A stretch of DNA of 31,970 nt from Bacteroidales bacterium UBA3808 (GTDB lineage: Bacteria > Bacteroidota > Bacteroidia > Bacteroidales > Paludibacteraceae). The stretch covers positions 1-31,970 of the forward strand of contig DFEG01000029.1 in the NCBI GenBank assembly GCA_002369075.1, written 5' to 3'. The position numbers and the translations under genes are program-made. The notes below the pieces were generated by a model, which worked only from the letters and a program-made list of their open reading frames with translations, did not search any database and was not told the origin of the DNA. Positions 16,601-22,856 of the stretch are shown here, in pieces. The first letter of the stretch is position 1, and each line of letters starts with the position of its first letter.

Positions 16601-17152
16601 AGTAGCGTTTATTACAGCACGCATTACAACGAGACGCAGAAATATCGTCTCCCTGTTGGAACAGAGGCATACGTGGCTACTATCAGCGGAGATGACATGA
16701 ATCTGACCAAAGTGGTTGATGGCGGACAAGTATTGCCGGCTAACACCGCACTCATCCTCAAATCGACTTCTGCATCAGTAACTCTCACTCCGACAGATGA
16801 TGATGCTGTTGCTGTAAGCGCAGAAAACGCCCTGCGGGGAACAGATTCTGAAATGGCTGCTCCGGATAACTGCTACGTGCTCTCCGACAAATCGGCAGAC
16901 GAGACCGTAACAGGTATAGGATTCTATCAGTTCACCAGCACGCTTGCTGCGCACAAGGCTTATCTCACCCTCGGTGGTGGATCCGGTGCTCCCCAACGCC
17001 TCCGCTTCGTATTCAACAAAGAGAATATCGCTACAGGCGTTGATCAGGTATCAAGTGACCAAGTACAAAGTACTAAGGTTCTGCGTGACGGTCAGTTGAT
17101 CATCCTCCGTGGCAACAAGGAGTATAATGCACAGGGTCAGATAGTAAAATAA
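13613..17152 (+). CDS. Large secreted repeat protein with Bacteroidales C-terminal tail
   Basis: A 1179-residue protein. The start at 13613 is chosen because it begins a classic signal peptide (MKKLFTLLFALLTLSVSSWA); upstream in-frame codons are low-complexity and cross the small ORF. Four diverged repeats of about 125-140 residues follow (roughly 24-160, 167-291, 306-440, 448-580). Each has a TW(N/E)QADL-like opening, an INGITATAT-like strand, and an SLTW/HTLSWTGN and ITSIDFT closing; the third is the most diverged. An Ig-like region (about 590-715) and unassigned beta-rich sequence follow. The tail reads KVLRDGQLIILRGNKEYNA then GQIVK, a C-terminal motif I associate with secreted Bacteroidales proteins. 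Probably exported or surface-attached; the function is unknown. It is flanked by a weak promoter and a terminator. Confidence 0.85.
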   Translation: MKKLFTLLFALLTLSVSSWATQITWNQADVQSVGISQWHGNGEPMSTTINGITVTATAPGSEDYSGFYYDTYSDDHYSYISLDNSGTMTFATSLGVLSSIVIHLDAEKGSAYGFGEGWSENTTSHTLSWTGNAASVVLGNDGGQYGASIHHITSIDFTVVSVPASTSWEQADLASISISQYHGQGEPMSQTINGITATATALGSEDNSDFYYDSNANNGNIYLEVDGTFTFSSPFGNLASIIIHTTNEYGIYTNGWSWDETEHTLSWTGNAASVVLAASVSDITSIDFTFVTEEPDPDVPTHLVSTVTWNTDDLATVNVPTNEFRTIKTIRVTNSCPDQYNDYCYFLYQDDPYNYCGFSMYNGGSLIFTPESGRLTSIVINWNYEGLDPDLVPGSGWSFTNSQLTWTSDDEDGAESVVLKSNSSKNLTSGPIYSIVFTLAADPDAEADVKWDQSELEYEPLSLLAYDGTGSGLNQTIDGITATATASADGDYCNFLYDSQNDKVTMTVSGNGTLTFAPETGRLTRIVIAGIVDLDNTNLPDESGWTSTANKLIWSGDASFSVDLANASVDHITYVAFTIDDSDPSDTREVPELKFLNGSDELTEATIVKDKYGELFKPGTYYYPSTEYFLYVNNGVKYFQGQPFIDWATPTEKGLTMTYSVSNNDVITLTKTSGNSFEFTVNGIGDAVVTAHTDGNEDYKPASITFTIHVVFGKAATKECVLAFTSGPNAGQLVPEDYKFELETGQEMPWMELREKSDPTVGYAPSFSIWGSRKHYVASIQAETKLRALTAGDDVFRVRYARYQDGDMNGEYKEIEIPVHIKPTAIALTTSVDFTSDPSTNSSIANNAGYDAGSQEVQIGQVISDAMVQAALDCYAFGHPGWNENLQNTISFELPQGTGSLKVNGSVQEGCVLKVRIRSEADAHSFTPAQVAAGEAVVEYDVPNQTAVVIYISNVGGSSSAPKRAPAAKKDAPLAALSGIDMSPVYAITSKPDPDNSSVYYSTHYNETQKYRLPVGTEAYVATISGDDMNLTKVVDGGQVLPANTALILKSTSASVTLTPTDDDAVAVSAENALRGTDSEMAAPDNCYVLSDKSADETVTGIGFYQFTSTLAAHKAYLTLGGGSGAPQRLRFVFNKENIATGVDQVSSDQVQSTKVLRDGQLIILRGNKEYNAQGQIVK

Positions 17153-17205
17153 TTAGACGCTTCTACCAACGACCAGTGATAACTCACTATAAATTACTTG
17201 CAAAA

Positions 17206-17224
17206 ACCACTTGATACAAGTGGT
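17206..17224 (+). other. Hairpin downstream of the secreted protein gene
   Basis: ACCACTTG at 17206-17213 pairs with CAAGTGGT at 17217-17224 around a 3-base loop. It is followed by AATAAT rather than a T-run, so it may stabilise the 3' end rather than terminate transcription. Confidence 0.5.
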
Positions 17225-17252
17225 AATAATTCCCAAACAACGTTAATCGGAA

Positions 17253-17280
17253 GCCGTCTCGCGTGAGCGAGGCGGTTTCT
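17253..17280 (+). terminator. Probable terminator between convergent genes
   Basis: GCCGTCTCGC at 17253-17262 and GCGAGGCGGT at 17267-17276 form a ten-pair stem (one G-U) with a GTGA loop, followed by TTTCTTC. It lies between the end of the secreted-protein gene and the end of the oppositely oriented AroA/GT gene. The T-tract is short, so efficiency is uncertain. Confidence 0.65.
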
Positions 17281-17301
17281 TCGATAAAAATGCTATAAAA
17301 C

Positions 17302-19074
17302 TCACCACTCCTTCCGGCGGAAGAGACCTCCGAGAAGGGAAATCAGGATGTAGAAAGGATAGAGAACTTCTAATATCAGAGCCACGTACCACACGGTGCG
17401 TGGTTCTCTTTTTTTGACAAGCCCGTACTCGATAGGGAATTTGACGAGGAGGATGAGCGGGCAGAGGAGCTGGAGGAGGTTGGCAGCCGCTACGAGTGCG
17501 CCGCAGCGGAGGATGTCCGGATCGGTGTATTCAGGCGCCTTACCCGCCCAACGCATCCGCTGGCGGAAGAACGCCCGCCATGTAGGAGCAGGACGGACAA
17601 CAGCCGTGTAGTCGGGTTCGTCAATGACGGAGATTTTCATCCCGCGCCTCTTCATAGCCTCCAGAAGAAACATATCATCGCCGCTCGGTATCTCGGGATG
17701 CAGGTCTTGCTCGCACGCTAACCACGCCTTACGGCGGACAATGAGGTTCGCGCCCGAACACATGACCGCGTGACCGCGTTTGGCGGTACGCATGGTCAGC
17801 TCCTGAATGGCGGAGTACTCGGCTATCTGTAATTTTTCCAATAAAGATGGCTTGTCGCTTTCGCTTTCCATCTTTAATGGCAAAATTACAAGATCGCTTC
17901 CAGGTCTGACCAAGACCGCTTTGCTGTAAGACCGCTTCGTTGTTAGACCGCCCTGCGGGCTGTTAGATGCCTCCGGCAGTACAACATCATCATCGTGGAG
18001 CCAGACGTATTCTGTCGTGGCGGCGTGGATGAGTTTGGAGAGGGCATGTTTCTTGCCCAAATTGTCATCATTGATACCCTTTCGGGGGGTAATATGAGAA
18101 ACAGACCCATCTATGACGTCCGTAATGGTAACGATATGCGAACGTAAATGACCGCATATTGACTGCCATTGTTCCACAAATTGGGGGTAGCTTTTGGCGA
18201 TGCATTGCAGTTCGTCAGAAGAGACAGAAAAATCTGCCGCCATCAGCGCCATCGCCATCCGGTGGTCATTGCGCACCTCATGCAGCCGCACCGCCTCTAC
18301 GCGGTCGGACTCTTTGTACCGCAGGCGCTCCGTGCCCATGGCATTGAGCTCAATCGATAATTTTTCGCACGTAAGTGCCACTGCCGGATAGAGATCAGGA
18401 AAATCTGTGAAGTCAAGCTTTACAGATTTTCTATTTGACATTTGAGATTGGACATTTGAGATTTTTGCACCTTCGGGGGTGAAGGTCGTTTGGACACCGA
18501 AATGCTTGGCATAGATGTCGGCAACGATGCGGTCGCCCTGCAGGCTGTCGGGTCTCAATCCCTCCAACAGCAACTCGCCGCCATGAATTGCCACGTACTC
18601 ATACCAAAAGGCGGCAGCACTCCAGTCGGGTTCCAGCAGCAAACCCCTCTCCGGCTCTCCCCTCAAGGGAGAGAGATAGGATTCCCTCATGCGGCGGCTC
18701 ATCGTGATATAAGGGGACTCGTTCTCGGCAACGGGGATCTCCTCGCCATGAAGAATCCGCGCAGAGGTGGTCTGCGTAGTCGGTTTACCGTCCCGCTCCA
18801 TCAGCCGCGGGTCACCGGTAAGGGTGATCGGTTCGCCCGGGTAACATTTCTCCAGATGGACCTGCAGGAACCTCAACGCAGTTCCGCAGTTCTTGAGATA
18901 AAGGGTTAGCGGCTCTCCTTTTTTATGCGCGCGCAGTAGAGTAAGCGCGTCGTGCAGCACAATCACATCGTCCGGCATATCACGAGAGACCCTCATGAGA
19001 GGGTCTCCGTGAATTGCCTGTAATAGGAGTATCCTATTCGCAATAGATTTTGATATAGGAAGTTTAACTTTCAA
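17302..19074 (-). CDS. AroA / family 2 glycosyltransferase fusion, probably degenerate
   Basis: A single 590-codon frame starting at TTG (19072-19074). Residues 1-306 are EPSP-synthase-like: LPISKSIANR at 5-14, NCGTALRFL at 62-70, EPDWSAAAFWYE at 148-159, DFPDLYP at 224-230, RYKESDRVEAV at 252-262, NDHRMAM at 269-275 and AKSYPQF at 293-299. Compared with the usual length of about 410, segments are missing after residue 92, where the SSQ substrate-binding motif should be, and before NDHR. Residues 312-590 look like a GT2 enzyme lacking its N-terminal nucleotide-binding start, but with HDDDV at 360-364, GDDMFLLE at 465-472, RQRMRWAGK at 504-512 and two C-terminal membrane segments. Repeat-derived insertions occur at 132-145, 206-217 and 369-386. 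AroA activity is doubtful. Confidence 0.8.
   Translation of the reverse strand: MKVKLPISKSIANRILLLQAIHGDPLMRVSRDMPDDVIVLHDALTLLRAHKKGEPLTLYLKNCGTALRFLQVHLEKCYPGEPITLTGDPRLMERDGKPTTQTTSARILHGEEIPVAENESPYITMSRRMRESYLSPLRGEPERGLLLEPDWSAAAFWYEYVAIHGGELLLEGLRPDSLQGDRIVADIYAKHFGVQTTFTPEGAKISNVQSQMSNRKSVKLDFTDFPDLYPAVALTCEKLSIELNAMGTERLRYKESDRVEAVRLHEVRNDHRMAMALMAADFSVSSDELQCIAKSYPQFVEQWQSICGHLRSHIVTITDVIDGSVSHITPRKGINDDNLGKKHALSKLIHAATTEYVWLHDDDVVLPEASNSPQGGLTTKRSYSKAVLVRPGSDLVILPLKMESESDKPSLLEKLQIAEYSAIQELTMRTAKRGHAVMCSGANLIVRRKAWLACEQDLHPEIPSGDDMFLLEAMKRRGMKISVIDEPDYTAVVRPAPTWRAFFRQRMRWAGKAPEYTDPDILRCGALVAAANLLQLLCPLILLVKFPIEYGLVKKREPRTVWYVALILEVLYPFYILISLLGGLFRRKEW
17913..17965 (+). repeat. Three AGACCGC units inside the AroA/GT gene
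   Basis: On the plus strand three units follow one another: AGACCGCTTTGCTGTA (17913-17928), AGACCGCTTCGTTGTT (17929-17944) and AGACCGCCCTGCGGGCTGTTA with a hairpin core (17945-17965, one base more than printed limits would need if extended). The gene runs on the minus strand and reads through them in frame as residues 370-387. The same AGACCGC family, in the opposite strand orientation, fills the spacers at 28891-28957 and 30303-30362. Confidence 0.7.
18437..18463 (+). repeat. Duplicated 13-base word inside AroA/GT
   Basis: GACATTTGAGATT occurs twice, at 18437-18449 and 18451-18463, separated by one base. Read on the gene strand it encodes ISNVQSQMSN, an extra loop just before the conserved DFTDFPD segment. 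It looks like an in-frame insertion of low-complexity repeat DNA. Confidence 0.6.
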
Positions 19075-19103
19075 CTATCAACTATCAATTATCAATTATC
19101 AAT
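19072..19103 (-). repeat. TTGATAR heptads between two genes
   Basis: On the gene strand the spacer is a run of 7-base units, TTGATAA and TTGATAG, ending in TTGAAAG. The TGA stop of the peptidase gene (19099-19101) lies in one unit and the TTG start of the AroA/GT gene (19072-19074) in the last one. Units carry in-frame TGA or TAG, which fixes the TTG as the most upstream possible start. Confidence 0.75.
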
Positions 19104-21105
19104 TAACATCGGGTAGCGGACTGTAGTCGCGGGAGTAGCGGAGGTGCTGCTCTGTGTAGCCTTCGGTGAAGTCAATCTTCACGTCCGTGATGTTGCCTTC
19201 GGCATCACGGACTGCAGTATAAACGGGGTTCACGAAACCTTTGTAAGGGGCGAGATTGAGTTTCTCGTACCGCGCCAGAATCTCCTTATGCAGTTCGGGA
19301 TTGACCTTCACGGCGTAGCACTCCACCATCTCTTTGGCGGCAGCATAGTCGCCTTCGGACGTGATGCGCTGAATCTCCGCCAGCAGTTCTCCGTAGAGGC
19401 GGCGCAAACCCTCATAGTCGTTGATGCGGAGGTAGTGCTTGCCTTCGCGCTCCACGATCTCCACCTCTTTGTTCGCCGCATGCTCATAGACCCAGTTGGC
19501 GATAAGCTGGCGGTTGCGCATATGCGCTTCTTCGATGTCTTTGCCCGGCTCGATACGCACAAGCTGGGTCATCAGACCGTTCATCTGCTGCTGGTAATAG
19601 CCGGCTTTGTAGGCATCTGCGGAAGGTAGCAAGCCCAACTCCACCAGTTTCGGGTCGCCGAGGAAATAGAGCCCGAAGAGATCTGCGCGGGCTTCTTCTA
19701 TCGTCGATGCGTGCTCTTTGAGGGCATCCTTGGTCACACCCGGCAGCAGTTTGCCGCTTCCGTGTCCGACGCACTCGTGGAGGTCCGTATGCAGGTCGCC
19801 GCAGAGGGCGCCGTATTGCTCATAGAGGGCGCGTATCTCGTCGTCGATCATGAACTCCTCGTTGAAGCCGTTGCCTTTCGCCGCCTCGTTGTAGGCGTGC
19901 ATGAGGTTGTCGATGGTGACGGACTTGGAGCCGTACTCCTTGCGGATCCAGTTGGCGTTCGGCAGGTTGATGCCGATAGGCGTAGCGGGATAGCAGTCGC
20001 CGGCGAGGATAGCCGCGGTGATGACCTTGGCGGTGACGCCCTTCACTTCCTCTTTCTTGAACCGCGGGTCAGTGGTCGAGTGGTCCTCAAACCACTGGGC
20101 ATTGGAGGAGATGAGTTGCGTGCGCTTGGTGGCTGCGAGGTCCTTGAAGTTGACCATGGACTCCCATGTGCCGGTGATACCGAGCGGGTCGGAATAGGTC
20201 TCGGTGAAGCCGTTGACGTAATCCACGCGGCTGTCAAGGTCACGCACCCACGCGATACAATATTCATTGAATGTCTTGAGGTCGCCTGTCTCGTTGAAGG
20301 CAATCATCTTCTCTATCGCCAGACGCTGTTTGTCGTTCTCGGCATACTTCAATGCCTCGCGGAGCCAGTAAACGACATGCTCCAGTGCCTCGCCGTACAG
20401 TCCGCCGACCTTATAGACGCGCTCTTCGATCTGTCCGTCGGCGTTCTTCACAAGCTGCGAGTTGAGACCAATCCAGAGGGGTTCGGGGCTGTTGTCCTTA
20501 TGAGCGGCGTACCATGCTTCCGCCTCGGCTTGGGTGACGCCCTCGCCGTAGTAGTTGCCGGCGGAGTTGAGCACCAGATCCACGCCGTCCTGCACGGTCG
20601 TGCGCTTAGGCATAACTGCCGGATCGAACATGACGGGCAAAATCGCCGGATCATAAGTCACACCTGCTTTCTCACAAGCAGCCACAAACCATTCTTGCGA
20701 AAACTCCGGCAGGAACTTGTCTTCGCTGTAATGGTGGTGAATACCGTTGCTGAACCACACGCGCTTGAGGTAGCGCTCAAAAGCATCCCACTCCGCCTTT
20801 TGACTTTCGACTTTTGACTTTTGACTATACAGCGCCTCCAAGGCTCTTCTGATACGGAGGTTGTAGCGTCCGTTCTGGTCAAAGAGGATGTCGCGTCCCC
20901 AGAGGGCAGCCTCACTCAGACAATAGACGAGCTGCTTCTGCTGCAGACTCAGCGAATCGAACTCCGGCACGTCGTAGCGGAGTATCTCAAGGTCATAAAA
21001 CTTATCCACGTTGTATTGGAATTTTGGCGCCTCCTCTTTCGATCCGCAGCCACAGAGCAGGCTTCCGGACAGCAGGACGGCAATCAGTCGTGATACGTAC
21101 TTCAT
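19099..21105 (-). CDS. M49-family dipeptidyl peptidase III-like lipoprotein
   Basis: A 668-residue zinc peptidase. The start at 21105 (MKYVSRLIAVLLSGS) is preferred over an upstream in-frame ATG at 21132 because it begins the signal peptide directly. The lipobox region LLCGCGSK puts the lipidated cysteine at 18 or 20, predicting a membrane-anchored periplasmic or surface enzyme. HECVGHGSGK at 443-452 is the M49 HEXXGH zinc motif, and EEARAD at 470-475 supplies the third ligand. M49 enzymes release dipeptides from peptide N-termini. An inserted KSKVESQK-type stretch at about 94-106 comes from heptad repeats. It is followed by the AroA/GT gene after the TTGATAR spacer. Confidence 0.92.
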   Translation of the reverse strand: MKYVSRLIAVLLSGSLLCGCGSKEEAPKFQYNVDKFYDLEILRYDVPEFDSLSLQQKQLVYCLSEAALWGRDILFDQNGRYNLRIRRALEALYSQKSKVESQKAEWDAFERYLKRVWFSNGIHHHYSEDKFLPEFSQEWFVAACEKAGVTYDPAILPVMFDPAVMPKRTTVQDGVDLVLNSAGNYYGEGVTQAEAEAWYAAHKDNSPEPLWIGLNSQLVKNADGQIEERVYKVGGLYGEALEHVVYWLREALKYAENDKQRLAIEKMIAFNETGDLKTFNEYCIAWVRDLDSRVDYVNGFTETYSDPLGITGTWESMVNFKDLAATKRTQLISSNAQWFEDHSTTDPRFKKEEVKGVTAKVITAAILAGDCYPATPIGINLPNANWIRKEYGSKSVTIDNLMHAYNEAAKGNGFNEEFMIDDEIRALYEQYGALCGDLHTDLHECVGHGSGKLLPGVTKDALKEHASTIEEARADLFGLYFLGDPKLVELGLLPSADAYKAGYYQQQMNGLMTQLVRIEPGKDIEEAHMRNRQLIANWVYEHAANKEVEIVEREGKHYLRINDYEGLRRLYGELLAEIQRITSEGDYAAAKEMVECYAVKVNPELHKEILARYEKLNLAPYKGFVNPVYTAVRDAEGNITDVKIDFTEGYTEQHLRYSRDYSPLPDVN
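20797..20824 (-). repeat. AAAAGTC-type heptads inside the peptidase gene
   Basis: Four consecutive 7-base units, CTTTTGA, CTTTCGA, CTTTTGA and CTTTTGA on the plus strand, lie inside the peptidase coding region. On the gene strand they read as TCAAAAG-type units. With flanking bases they encode SQKSKVESQKAE, a polar insertion near residue 94-106 (numbered from the 21105 start) that leaves the frame intact. Confidence 0.75.
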
Positions 21106-21153
21106 ATTATTATTATTTCTGTTTATTTGCAACCTGATAGGAACGATGAGACT

Positions 21154-21999
21154 CTATGCGTTGCGGTAAGCTTTCGGTGTTACTCCGACGCGCGCTTTGA
21201 AGAAGCGGTTGAAGAACGCCACGTTATCGAAACCGAGACTGAGGGCAATCTCCTTGACCTGGAGGTTAGTGATCTTGAGTTGCGACTTGGCGTCCGTAAT
21301 AATCGCCTCTATAATGATGTCTCCGGCTGTTCTTTCTCCCACCGACTTGATCGTCGAGCAGAGGTGCGGCAGGGTCAGCCGCATCGCCTCGGCGTACTGG
21401 CTCACGTGGTGCCACTCGTGGTAGTGTTGCAGCACGAGCTGGCAGTAATCCTGATAGATCTCCGTCCGGCGGTCCAGCGGCTTAACCAGATACTCGTCCT
21501 GTTCACGGGCATACTTGGCATAACTGGTCTGGAGGAGATTGAAAATATGCACCATCTTCTCGCTGTCCAGCATGGACGGAGTGGCGTTGAGCGCCGCTAT
21601 GATCGCCTCGTACATCTTGCACAGTACCTGGGCGTGGTTCTCACTCACGCTGGTCTTAGGCGAGTGTAACTGAAGCGAGGAAAGCGACATCCGGTTATTC
21701 ACTGTGTGCTTCTCCAGAAACTTGCTGCCGAACACAATCCAGTACACCAGCGCGTCATCGGAGAACTCACGTATCAGCAAAAAACTACCCGGCTCAAGCA
21801 ACAGAATATCGTTGGTCTTAAAGTCATATTCCGTCACATTGATCGTTGCGTGTGCCGTACCGCGCACCAGAAGAGCATACACGCCACACATGATTTTACA
21901 AGGGTAACGGCCGTATTCGTTCATCAGTTTGCCACTGGCATCACCGATCATGTAATCGCCGTACGGACAGTCCACTATGGGAATATTATTTTCCTTCAT
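21154..21999 (-). CDS. AraC-family transcriptional regulator
   Basis: A 281-residue protein. An N-terminal cupin-like sensor domain (residues 1-150, with FKTNDILLLEPGSFLLI near 66-82) is followed by a C-terminal double helix-turn-helix. The second motif, VKEIALSLGFDNVAFFNRFFKARVGVTP, appears at about 247-274 (given here as two joined conserved pieces: VKEIALSLGF and FFNRFFKARVGVTP). The start at 21999 is fixed by the promoter at 22026-22056; an in-frame ATG at 22056 lies within that promoter. It precedes the M49 peptidase gene by 48 bases on the same strand and may control it or be co-transcribed with it. Confidence 0.9.
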   Translation of the reverse strand: MKENNIPIVDCPYGDYMIGDASGKLMNEYGRYPCKIMCGVYALLVRGTAHATINVTEYDFKTNDILLLEPGSFLLIREFSDDALVYWIVFGSKFLEKHTVNNRMSLSSLQLHSPKTSVSENHAQVLCKMYEAIIAALNATPSMLDSEKMVHIFNLLQTSYAKYAREQDEYLVKPLDRRTEIYQDYCQLVLQHYHEWHHVSQYAEAMRLTLPHLCSTIKSVGERTAGDIIIEAIITDAKSQLKITNLQVKEIALSLGFDNVAFFNRFFKARVGVTPKAYRNA

Positions 22000-22025
22000 C
22001 TTAATAAAAGTATCAAAATATGGTG

Positions 22026-22056
22026 CAAAGATACTGCTTTTTTTTGAATTACGCAA
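22026..22056 (-). promoter_or_regulatory. Promoter P5 of the AraC regulator gene
   Basis: On the minus strand TTTG (complement of 22053-22056) and TATCTTTG (complement of 22026-22033) are separated by 19 bases reading CGTAATTCAAAAAAAAGCAG or one base fewer. The spacer is nearly the same as in promoters P3 and P6. Confidence 0.82.
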
Positions 22057-22142
22057 ATATTGGTACTCTTTTCTTATAAAAAAAGAAGAACCACTGTCGT
22101 GATTCTTCCGTTGACCTAATGCGTATTGTCACATCCGGCCTG

Positions 22143-22397
22143 TTAAGCCAGCTTGTTTACAAAGCGAGCCAGTTTCGATTTGAGGTTGGCAGCTTTGTTC
22201 ACATGGATGATGTGACGTTTAGCCAGTTTGTCGAGCATCGAACTAACCTTCGGCAGAGCAGCAGCTGCTGCAGCCTTGTCGGTAGTCTTGCGCAGGTCGC
22301 GCACAGCGTTACGTGCGGTTTTAGCGTAGTAGTGATTGTGTGCTTTGCGCGCTGCCGTCTGGCGGATACGCTTCAAAGAGCTTTTGTGATTTGCCAT
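22143..22397 (-). CDS. rpsT: 30S ribosomal protein S20
   Basis: An 84-residue very basic protein beginning MANHKSSLKRIRQTAARKAH, the usual bS20 N-terminus. Alanine-rich helical sequence and KLAKRHIIHVNKAANLKSKL follow, near the C-terminus. It binds 16S rRNA in the small subunit. The start at 22397 gives the family's normal N-terminus; an upstream in-frame ATG at 22442 lies in the leader hairpin and is not used. tRNA-Glu lies about 200 bases upstream on the same strand, so the two may share a transcript. Confidence 0.97.
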   Translation of the reverse strand: MANHKSSLKRIRQTAARKAHNHYYAKTARNAVRDLRKTTDKAAAAAALPKVSSMLDKLAKRHIIHVNKAANLKSKLARFVNKLA

Positions 22398-22418
22398 CTT
22401 TGTTGTTTGTTGTTTGTA

Positions 22419-22450
22419 TCCTTCGGAATTTGAGAGGATCATCCGAAGGA
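22419..22450 (-). promoter_or_regulatory. Leader hairpin of rpsT
   Basis: TCCTTCGGA at 22419-22427 and TCCGAAGGA at 22442-22450 form a perfect nine-pair stem with a 14-base loop. It lies 22 bases upstream of the rpsT start in the transcript. S20 is autoregulated at translation in Escherichia coli, so an RNA element here is plausible, but a conserved mechanism is inference. Confidence 0.5.
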
Positions 22451-22604
22451 GATTGTTTTATAGGAAGGTCATTTATTCTTTTTTATTGGGTCCCCGGAGT
22501 AAACCGAAGCCGGAGGCTGTTTGCTCTGGGGAAAGCGTAGCGCAAGGCGAGTTTCCATTGAGCGGCTTTGCCGCAAATCGTAACGAACTTTAGCGCAAGC
22601 GAAG

Positions 22605-22676
22605 TAGTGCCAAGGGGAATCGAACCCCTATTGCAAGAATGAAAATCTTGAGTACTAACCGTTATACGATGGCACC
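22605..22676 (-). tRNA. tRNA-Glu (UUC)
   Basis: The minus strand folds as a cloverleaf of 72 bases before CCA. The acceptor is GGTGCCA with TGGCACT (G1-U72) and discriminator A. The anticodon stem CAAGA/TCTTG carries loop TTTTCAT, anticodon TTC (plus-strand 22641-22643). The T arm is AGGGG-TTCGATT-CCCCT. CCA is not encoded. The D loop contains GGTTAG. Confidence 0.95.
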
Positions 22677-22684
22677 GCGCGTTC

Positions 22685-22797
22685 GGCAACAAGTGTGCAT
22701 TGTCCATACCGCTCCGCTAAATGGACGGGCAACTTGTGCCTCCGCTTTCCCCTCTGAATGCACTTCGTTGGCATTCATCGGGGGCCCCATTTTGGGG
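22685..22797 (-). other. Multi-hairpin leader upstream of tRNA-Glu
   Basis: Between promoter P6 and the tRNA about 120 bases fold into several hairpins. A long one joins 22685-22707 with 22721-22740 (GGCAACAAGT against ACTTGTGCC and TGTCCAT against ATGGAC). TGAATGC/GCATTCA pairs 22755-22761 with 22771-22777. CCCCA/TGGGG pairs 22785-22789 with 22793-22797. No reading frame is evident. It may only be removed by RNA processing, or it may be a separate small RNA. Confidence 0.45.
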
Positions 22798-22808
22798 AAA
22801 AGCGGGTG

Positions 22809-22840
22809 CAAAGGTACTGCTTTTTTTTGAATTGACCAAA
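22809..22840 (-). promoter_or_regulatory. Promoter P6 of the tRNA-Glu / rpsT transcript
   Basis: On the minus strand TTTG (complement of 22837-22840), a 20-base spacer containing CAATTCAAAAAAAAGCAG, and TACCTTTG (complement of 22809-22816). It lies between the end of the glycosyltransferase gene and the tRNA leader. Confidence 0.82.
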
Positions 22841-22856
22841 TATTTTGGCATTTTTT

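Noticed and set aside
22485..22604. Hairpin-rich spacer between tRNA-Glu and rpsT as a terminator
   Set aside because: A long stem (CCCC..AAAC type) is present, but no T-run follows on the minus strand.
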